Assembly (NCBI GenBank): GCA_903895855.1
Contig: CAITVN010000013.1
Coordinates: forward strand, 1 to 40,719
Direction: 5' to 3'
DNA: 40,719 nucleotides
Origin: Oligoflexia bacterium
GTDB lineage: Bacteria > Bdellovibrionota > UBA1018
Both the position numbers and the translations under genes were made by a program. Under the pieces are notes generated by a model, which ran no database searches, had not been told where the DNA came from, and saw only the letters and a list, made by a program, of their open reading frames with translations. Below, in pieces: positions 35,731 to 40,719 of this stretch (the first letter of the stretch is position 1; every line of letters starts with the position of its first letter).

Positions 35731-37566
35731 ATGAACGCAAATAATCAATCTATTCCCAGTGACCTCGCCGAAATTCAAACTGAACTCCAATCAGACCATC
35801 AACTCACCCCACTCGAAACGATGCGTCACTCTTGCGCTCACCTCATGGCCCACGCCATTCAGAAATTGTGGCCGACGGCACAGTTCGGAATTGGACCCCA
35901 GGTTGAGAATGGCTTCTATTACGATGTTGAGCTTCCGGTAAAATTATCGCCTGAAGACCTGCCTAAAATCGAAAATTTCATGAAGAACCTGGCAAAACAA
36001 AAAGCTTCTTTTGTGAGAAAAGAACATTCGATCGACGAGGCTCTTGAATTCTTCAAAAAAACCAATCAGCGCTTCAAAATCGATTTGATTGAGACCCTGC
36101 GAGACAAAATGGGCGCAAAATCGGTTTCAACTTTCACTGAAGGTGAATTCACCGACCTGTGCCGAGGCCCTCACGTAGCAACGACTGCTGACTTGGGCGC
36201 ATTCAAGCTCATGTCAGTTGCCGGTGCCTATTGGCGTGGAGATGAAAAAAATCCGCAACTTCAAAGAATCTATGGTGCTGCGTTCGAAACTCAAGCCGAA
36301 CTCGACGAATACCTACACATGCTCGAAGAAGCCAAGAAACGAGATCACAGAAAACTGGGCAAAGAGCTCGACTTGTTTAGCTTTCACCCTGAAGCGCCAT
36401 CGACCCCGTTCTTTCACCCGAAGGGCACGATTGTCTACAATCGACTGGTGCAGCTCATGCGCGACCTTTACGGGCCTTACGAGTATGATGAAATCATTAC
36501 TCCCCAGATTTTAGACGTCAACCTTTGGAAAAAAAGTGGTCACTACGAAAATTACAAAGAGAATATGTATTTCACTGAAATTGACGAACGTGAGTTTGCC
36601 GTCAAGCCAATGAACTGCCCTGCTTCGACTTTCGTCTTTGCTTCAAATAAACGCTCCTATCGAGACTTACCACTGAGACTTGCCGACTTCGGTAGGCTTC
36701 ATCGCGCTGAACGATCAGGGGTCACAGCCGGACTCACTCGAGTGCGTAGTTTTTGCCAAGACGATGCCCATATCTTTTGCACTCCTAGTCAGATTGAAGC
36801 TGAAATCAAAAAAGTCATTCAAATGATCTTATCAGTCTATGAACTTTTTGAGTTCACTGACGTTAAAGTTGCTTTATCAACAAGGCCAGAAAAACGTGCG
36901 GGGTCTGATTCGCTTTGGGATACTGCAGAAAGCGCCCTCAAACGCGTTCTCGATGGTCTGGGTCGACCGTACTTTATTAACGCCGGCGACGGCGCTTTTT
37001 ACGGCCCAAAGATTGACTTTCAAGTGAAAGACGCTCTCAAACGCCCACATCAATTAGGAACGATTCAACTCGACTTCAATATGCCCGAGCGATTTGACCT
37101 GTCTTATGTCACCCCAGAAAACTCGGCCGATAGGCCTGTGATGGTACATCGAGCAGTGCTTGGCTCTCTTGAACGCTTCATCGGAGTTCTCATTGAACAC
37201 TGTGCAGGAGCTTTTCCGTTTTGGATTGCGCCGGTTCAAGCTAGAGTGATCTCAATCAAAGACACTCACGTTGAGTACTGTCGAGAGTTCATGAATCAGT
37301 TGAAAAAACTTGGCTATCGAATTGAACTCGATGACCGCAACGAATCGATGGGGTTAAAAACCCGTGAATCGCAAACAGCGAAGATACCCTTTGCATTGGT
37401 CGCCGGAGACCGCGAAATGCAGGCGGGTCAGTTTGCCTTAAGAAAATACGGTGAACGCGAAAGTAAAGTGATGACTCAAGCTGAGATCATCGACCTCTTA
37501 GCCACTTTGGCAAGCGTACCCAATCGATGCCTTGACCTCAATGCGACAGGACCCAAGGCGCCGTGA
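35731..37566 (+). CDS. thrS: threonine-tRNA ligase without TGS domain
   Basis: Charges tRNA-Thr. The 611-residue product begins with about 28 unspecific residues and goes straight into the editing domain: RHSCAHLMAHAI with His33 and His37, then CRGPHV. The catalytic core has KPMNCPASTFVFASNKRSYRDLP with the Zn Cys, RVRSFCQDDAHIF and YGPKIDFQVKDALKR, then the anticodon domain. The 60-residue TGS domain of the E. coli enzyme (642 residues) is missing and no upstream frame supplies it. The start has no clear ribosome site. The GT9-like gene starts inside its stop (GTGA). Confidence 0.92.
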   Translation: MNANNQSIPSDLAEIQTELQSDHQLTPLETMRHSCAHLMAHAIQKLWPTAQFGIGPQVENGFYYDVELPVKLSPEDLPKIENFMKNLAKQKASFVRKEHSIDEALEFFKKTNQRFKIDLIETLRDKMGAKSVSTFTEGEFTDLCRGPHVATTADLGAFKLMSVAGAYWRGDEKNPQLQRIYGAAFETQAELDEYLHMLEEAKKRDHRKLGKELDLFSFHPEAPSTPFFHPKGTIVYNRLVQLMRDLYGPYEYDEIITPQILDVNLWKKSGHYENYKENMYFTEIDEREFAVKPMNCPASTFVFASNKRSYRDLPLRLADFGRLHRAERSGVTAGLTRVRSFCQDDAHIFCTPSQIEAEIKKVIQMILSVYELFEFTDVKVALSTRPEKRAGSDSLWDTAESALKRVLDGLGRPYFINAGDGAFYGPKIDFQVKDALKRPHQLGTIQLDFNMPERFDLSYVTPENSADRPVMVHRAVLGSLERFIGVLIEHCAGAFPFWIAPVQARVISIKDTHVEYCREFMNQLKKLGYRIELDDRNESMGLKTRESQTAKIPFALVAGDREMQAGQFALRKYGERESKVMTQAEIIDLLATLASVPNRCLDLNATGPKAP

Positions 37567-38390
37567 GATTGACTGTAGGTTTTGAAGCCCCGAACTTGAG
37601 CAAAGCGCTGATGGCGACATCACTTCTTAAGTCGATTCGCGAGCAGGCGCCACATACGGTACTTGAAGTCACGTCACGCTCATTTTCACGAGAGCTATTG
37701 GCAAACCTCGACCTCGAGTGCGAACGTCGCTACTTTTCGGCGCCTACGTTTGGCGACCTCGAGCCCTCTCTCATTGACACCCAAATCCACTGGATCAATC
37801 AACGAGAGGCTGCACTTGGCCTTTCACTGTCAAGCGACCCAAAGCCTTGGATTGAACTGAGCAGTGAAGAAGAGAAAGCGGCCACCCAGTTTATCTCAGA
37901 ACGAACATTCTGGGGCAACGACCACAAACCTTTGGTTATCATTCAGCCCTTTTCACGTTTTCAAAAATGGCTACTGCCCATTTCGTTTTGGGACAAACTC
38001 ACGCAAAAGTATCAAGATCAAGTGCGTTTTTGGCAGATCGGTCTAGAAGCTGATAGCGCGATTCAAAACTGTGAATATTACTTACTGTGCCCGAAAAAAA
38101 ACCGGCATTTGCGAAACCTATTTGGAGTTTTTTCAAAGGCGTCATTCTTTATAGGCATCGATTCTGCGGGTCAGCACATTGCCAGGGCCTTCGACTTGCC
38201 TTCATTGGTCATGTCAGAGGGGGAGGTACCGGCAAATCACTTTTATAAACAGAGTTTGCGACTTTCGATAGAAAACAGAAAGACGACAGATACTCAAGAT
38301 TCGACCATTGATCGCTTCATTAATGAAACTGCAAAGAAAAGCGCTCGATCACAATCACCCATTATGATGCCCGAACTGCATCAACATTAA
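37563..38390 (+). CDS. glycosyltransferase family 9-like (heptosyltransferase-type)
   Basis: A 275-residue protein, short for family 9 (usually 320-350). The N-terminal RLTVGFEAPNLSKALMATSLLKSIREQAP and central LVIIQPFSRFQKWLLPISFWDKL fit GT-B heptosyltransferases, and FFIGIDSAGQHIARAFDLPSLVM matches the nucleotide-sugar site, where the usual form is DS-G-x-x-H-x-A. It would add a sugar to lipopolysaccharide core, working in the cytoplasm. The start is GTG overlapping the thrS stop by four bases, so it is translated with thrS. The next gene follows by 13 bases. The exact acceptor is not known. Confidence 0.65.
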   Translation: MRLTVGFEAPNLSKALMATSLLKSIREQAPHTVLEVTSRSFSRELLANLDLECERRYFSAPTFGDLEPSLIDTQIHWINQREAALGLSLSSDPKPWIELSSEEEKAATQFISERTFWGNDHKPLVIIQPFSRFQKWLLPISFWDKLTQKYQDQVRFWQIGLEADSAIQNCEYYLLCPKKNRHLRNLFGVFSKASFFIGIDSAGQHIARAFDLPSLVMSEGEVPANHFYKQSLRLSIENRKTTDTQDSTIDRFINETAKKSARSQSPIMMPELHQH

Positions 38391-38403
38391 GGATAACCTC
38401 ATC

Positions 38404-39864
38404 ATGCTTACACCTTCGCCCAGACAAGCCCGCGCGATCTACGATGTGTTGTACGGCTTCGTACCGATCACTGAATGGGAAGAAAAAATCATCGATTCAC
38501 CCTTTTTTCAGCGACTTCGCTGGATCAAACAGTTGGGGTTCAGCAATTACATTTTTCCTGGCGCCGAACACAACCGCTTTGCTCACGTGATCGGCGTGAT
38601 GCATTCGATGGATCAAATGATTCGCTCACTGGGTCTGAATGCCCCTGATCATGAACTTTTTGACAAAAATGCAACCAACGAAGCGGCGATGCTTCACAAG
38701 AGCCTGCGTGTGGCGGCCCTGTTACACGACATTGGCACGTTTCCGTTTAGTCATGCGGTAGAAAATGCCTACATTCGACACGGAAACGATAGCCGACGCA
38801 ACCAAGGCACAAAAACCAAGAAAACTCGCCAAGCAAAGGAGCTACCCAACTCTCACGAGCACTTGGGCTCATTTTTAATTAAAAACACCAACTACCCTGG
38901 CGGCCTCACCCAAATTCTAACCGACTACCACTTCGACATTCAGATGATCTCGAAGATCATTAAAGGCGAGTCTCCGTCTTTGATCGCAAACCAACTCATG
39001 CACTCAGATCTCGACGCCGATCGAATGGATTACTTACTGCGTGATGCCCACTACACGGGCCTAAAATACGGCCAATTTGACCGTGATTACATTCTAGCGA
39101 GCCTCACCCCTTACGATGCTGGAGGTGGGCAGTTGGGCTTCGGCATTCGTGAAAATGCCATGCACGCCGTCGATGATTTTCTCATCGCCAGATTTTCATG
39201 GTACAGCCAAGTGATTAGAAATCCCGATTCAGCTAAATTTGACATCATGGCAACCCACGTTGCGAAAGCTTTTCTCGAATCTGACCAGATTTACCAATTT
39301 CACGACTTATTGCAGATGATTGATGAGCAAGATGAGCGCTTTTTCTGGTGGAATGACCTTTATTTCATGAATCGATGCCAAGAAATTCTCTACCACCATC
39401 AGTTTGATGACGGTACTGTTGAAGAGCTTGTGCGAATGCTCGTCTACCGAAGCCCCCCTAGAACATTGCACCACCCTCTCTTCGAACATCGAATCATTCG
39501 TGACGACGGCACCGGAACTGATCGACTCAAACTGGTCAAAAAAATGTTAAGAACGGTAAAAGACTTCGAAACAACTCTAGAAAAAGAAGGAACAGGAAAA
39601 GAGTGGATCTTGGTCGATATTCCCGAGAAAGATGTGGTTTTCACCAAAGGTCTTGAAAATTTAGTCAAAAAAAGAAGAGCAGAAACCCTTCTCCTTGAAC
39701 GCGACCCGATTCGCGTCATTACCAAGAACGGTAAGGCCCAACTTTTGGTTGAGCGTGAAAACACTCTCATGAAACACCTCAGTGGCTTTATTAATTTCGT
39801 TCCAAACCTTTACGCAAACGACGCGGCTTATACTCTATTGAAGAAGTTGAAAAAACTGGATTGA
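38404..39864 (+). CDS. HD-domain dNTPase-like phosphohydrolase (SamHD1/COG1078 type)
   Basis: A metal-dependent phosphohydrolase of 486 residues. The HD set is complete: His61 in NRFAHVIGVMH, His108-Asp109 in AALLHDIGTFPFSH and Asp204 in SDLDADRMDYLLRDAHYTG. This motif order matches SAMHD1/YdhJ-like dNTP triphosphohydrolases, which degrade dNTPs. The start DVLYGFVPITEWEEKIIDSPFFQRLRWIKQLG is also typical. Whether it acts on dNTPs or other nucleotides is not seen. AAGGA lies before the ATG, 13 bases after the GT9-like gene, so it is the third gene of the thrS unit. Confidence 0.85.
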   Translation: MLTPSPRQARAIYDVLYGFVPITEWEEKIIDSPFFQRLRWIKQLGFSNYIFPGAEHNRFAHVIGVMHSMDQMIRSLGLNAPDHELFDKNATNEAAMLHKSLRVAALLHDIGTFPFSHAVENAYIRHGNDSRRNQGTKTKKTRQAKELPNSHEHLGSFLIKNTNYPGGLTQILTDYHFDIQMISKIIKGESPSLIANQLMHSDLDADRMDYLLRDAHYTGLKYGQFDRDYILASLTPYDAGGGQLGFGIRENAMHAVDDFLIARFSWYSQVIRNPDSAKFDIMATHVAKAFLESDQIYQFHDLLQMIDEQDERFFWWNDLYFMNRCQEILYHHQFDDGTVEELVRMLVYRSPPRTLHHPLFEHRIIRDDGTGTDRLKLVKKMLRTVKDFETTLEKEGTGKEWILVDIPEKDVVFTKGLENLVKKRRAETLLLERDPIRVITKNGKAQLLVERENTLMKHLSGFINFVPNLYANDAAYTLLKKLKKLD

Positions 39865-39903
39865 ATTTTTTTTTCAGAATCGACAAAAATCGTAAAAAAA
39901 ATG

Positions 39904-39932
39904 TTTGCTAAATTAAAATGAATCTCTATACT
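39904..39932 (+). promoter_or_regulatory. probable promoter of the Lys/Ala peptide gene
   Basis: TTTGCT at 39904-39909 and TATACT at 39927-39932 with a 17-base spacer fit a sigma-70 promoter (the -10 box matches 5 of 6). Transcription would begin about 15-20 bases before the ATG at 39954, leaving room for its GGAGG site. Confidence 0.5.
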
Positions 39933-39953
39933 TTTAAGTGGAGGACGAAACCA

Positions 39954-40016
39954 ATGGCAAAAAAAGCAACAAAAAAAGCAGCAAAGAAGAAACCAGCAAA
40001 AAAAGCTAAGAAGTAA
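39954..40016 (+). CDS. 20-residue Lys/Ala basic peptide
   Basis: A very short gene with a strong ribosome site (GGAGG, 9 bases before ATG), its own promoter and a hairpin after the stop. The peptide starts MAKKATKKAAKK and consists of 11 Lys, 6 Ala, plus Thr, Pro and Met. This is the composition of the C-terminal tails of bacterial histone H1-like and AlgP-type proteins, which bind DNA without sequence preference. Here the tail stands alone. It may bind nucleic acid, ribosomes or membranes. The surrounding signals make a real gene likely, though A-rich DNA could mimic such a frame. Confidence 0.6.
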   Translation: MAKKATKKAAKKKPAKKAKK

Positions 40017-40023
40017 TTTTTAA

Positions 40024-40074
40024 TTGGGCGTGCTTCATATTTAGGTGAAATACCCTAAAAAGCACGCCCAAATT
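40024..40074 (+). terminator. hairpin after the Lys/Ala peptide gene
   Basis: GGGCGTGCTT pairs perfectly with AAGCACGCCC (40026-40035 with 40060-40069). The stem extends by two outer A/T pairs, and TTTAGG/CCTAAA inside it can add more. A weak T-rich stretch, AATTGTTTCT, follows. It ends the 20-residue gene 8 bases after its stop. Confidence 0.7.
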
Positions 40075-40109
40075 GTTTCTAGAGTCACCATCAAGGACAC
40101 CCACCGCAC

Positions 40110-40475
40110 ATGGAAACGATCGATTCAGAAAGCATACTCATCGGAGAAATTGAGCTAACCGAAGCCAAAAGAATTCGAACTATCCTTCAATCTCGTGGGG
40201 TGTTTGTCGAACTGAGGTCGCAAGCCGACTCTTGCAGCTCAAAAAATTGTAAGCCTAGCGTAGAAGTTTACGCAGCTCCGGGCGATATCGACGCCATTAA
40301 GACTTTTTTTCAGGAAGAACAAGACAAGGCCCTCGAAGGACTTTCTTTTGGTGCTGAACGCCACTCAGTATTTGACCCCACTCAAGCCGAGGCAACATGC
40401 CCCGCTTGCGGAACCGTTTTCTCAACTGACAAAACCGAATGCCCTGACTGCGGCTTGTGTTTTGGTGCCGGTTAA
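40110..40475 (+). CDS. DUF2007-like protein with zinc ribbon
   Basis: A 121-residue soluble protein. The N-terminal 70 residues (LIGEIELTEAKRIRTILQSRGVFVELRS, then SVEVYAAPGDIDAIKTFFQ) resemble the DUF2007 fold, a small ferredoxin-like domain in putative signal proteins. The C-terminus has a zinc ribbon, CPACG and CPDCG (TCPACGTVFSTDKTECPDCG). Another Cys pair (CSSKNC) lies at about 42-47. AAGGA is about 12 bases before the ATG. It is separated from the CsbD-like gene by 194 bases holding only a GGGGA/TCCCC hairpin at 40529-40543. Function is unknown. Confidence 0.65.
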   Translation: METIDSESILIGEIELTEAKRIRTILQSRGVFVELRSQADSCSSKNCKPSVEVYAAPGDIDAIKTFFQEEQDKALEGLSFGAERHSVFDPTQAEATCPACGTVFSTDKTECPDCGLCFGAG

Positions 40476-40669
40476 CCCGAATTCAATTGAATCGTCGCCA
40501 AAATTGAGAGTTTTTTGTACTATCCGCAGGGGATTTTCTCCCCACTTCCCCAAATCATTTCTCACCATCGAGAACTAATCCCGAATTTCATTGCGCTATT
40601 ACGACTCTCAACAAAGGGTCCAACCATTGCATATGAGTTGAACCTCAATTGCACCTTGAAGGAGGTAAT

Positions 40670-40719
40670 ATGGAATTCAACGAAAATAGTATCAAAGGTA
40701 AATGGCTCGAGATTAAGGG
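40670..40719 (+). CDS. CsbD-like stress protein, N-terminal part
   Basis: The gene starts with a consensus AAGGAGGT ribosome site 4 bases before the ATG and runs off the window after 16 codons. The residues MEFNENSIKGKWLEIKG match the start of the CsbD family (N-x-I-K-G-K-W-x-x-I/V-K-G), small stress-induced proteins of about 60-70 residues. The strong ribosome site suggests high expression. No clear promoter was recognised in the 190 bases upstream. Confidence 0.6.
   Translation, partial: MEFNENSIKGKWLEIK

Noticed and set aside
40529..40543. GGGGA/TCCCC hairpin as terminator after the zinc-ribbon gene
   Set aside because: The 5-bp stem has no T run after it; kept only as a note.
1..40719. 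tRNA, rRNA, CRISPR, IS elements or phage genes
   Set aside because: No cloverleaf with a conserved T-loop, no regularly spaced repeats, and no transposase, integrase or phage structural protein was recognised in any of the frames read.

Overview
The window looks like a chromosome segment of a free-living Gram-negative bacterium. Supporting signs are several lipoproteins with lipoboxes, a probable outer-membrane beta-barrel, ExbB/ExbD, AmpG, a heptosyltransferase-like protein and a sigma-54 two-component system. The mix of a TCA cluster icd-mdh-sucCD, many short secreted proteins without clear families, CheX/CheY-like proteins and moderate GC fits Bdellovibrionota/Oligoflexia or a nearby deltaproteobacterial-type lineage. 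That placement is inference from gene content; no rRNA or tRNA gene was seen. Nothing looks like a prophage, IS element or CRISPR array.

Layout. 1-600: the 3' end of a glycerophosphodiester phosphodiesterase gene, then a possible frameshifted remnant and a bidirectional terminator. 725-5237 (minus): icd-mdh, a strong terminator, then sucC-sucD, which together cover isocitrate to 2-oxoglutarate, succinyl-CoA to succinate and malate to oxaloacetate. 5340-9898 (minus): a secreted 699-aa protein of unknown function overlapping a fused two-domain ABC permease and its ATPase. 9984-13240 (minus): a diheme c-type cytochrome, rsmB and an SppA-like peptidase. 13424-14704 (plus): a CLC-F type fluoride/proton antiporter. 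14730-17704 (minus): AmpG, then a 53-aa lipoprotein (not among longer ORFs) directly before a secreted 386-aa protein.

17926-20512 (plus): a 57-aa membrane peptide, then a lipoprotein with an Asp/Pro pentapeptide repeat and a His/Asp-rich tail, paired with a probable beta-barrel. 20567-22138 (minus): an oligopeptide-binding lipoprotein. 22198-24314 (plus): a compact three-gene unit of a degenerate receiver fused to a CheX-like domain, a second CheX-like protein that keeps the E-x2-N signature, and an intact CheY. It meets head-on a minus-strand operon HDOD protein - histidine kinase - NtrC-type regulator (24311-28185). This is the most promising signalling locus of the window.

28277-30357 (plus): an FAD oxidoreductase and an aldo/keto reductase joined by an ATGA overlap. 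30365-30690: a long near-palindrome of about 326 bp filling the gap to the next gene. 30694-32308 (minus): kamA and a lipoprotein. 32356-33457 (plus): exbB-exbD. 33460-35597 (minus): a PAP2 phosphatase and a kelch-like secreted protein. 35731-39864 (plus): thrS lacking the TGS domain, a GT9-like gene and an HD phosphohydrolase. 39954-40719 (plus): a 20-residue Lys/Ala peptide gene with its own promoter and hairpin, a DUF2007-like zinc-ribbon protein, and the start of a CsbD-like gene cut by the window edge.
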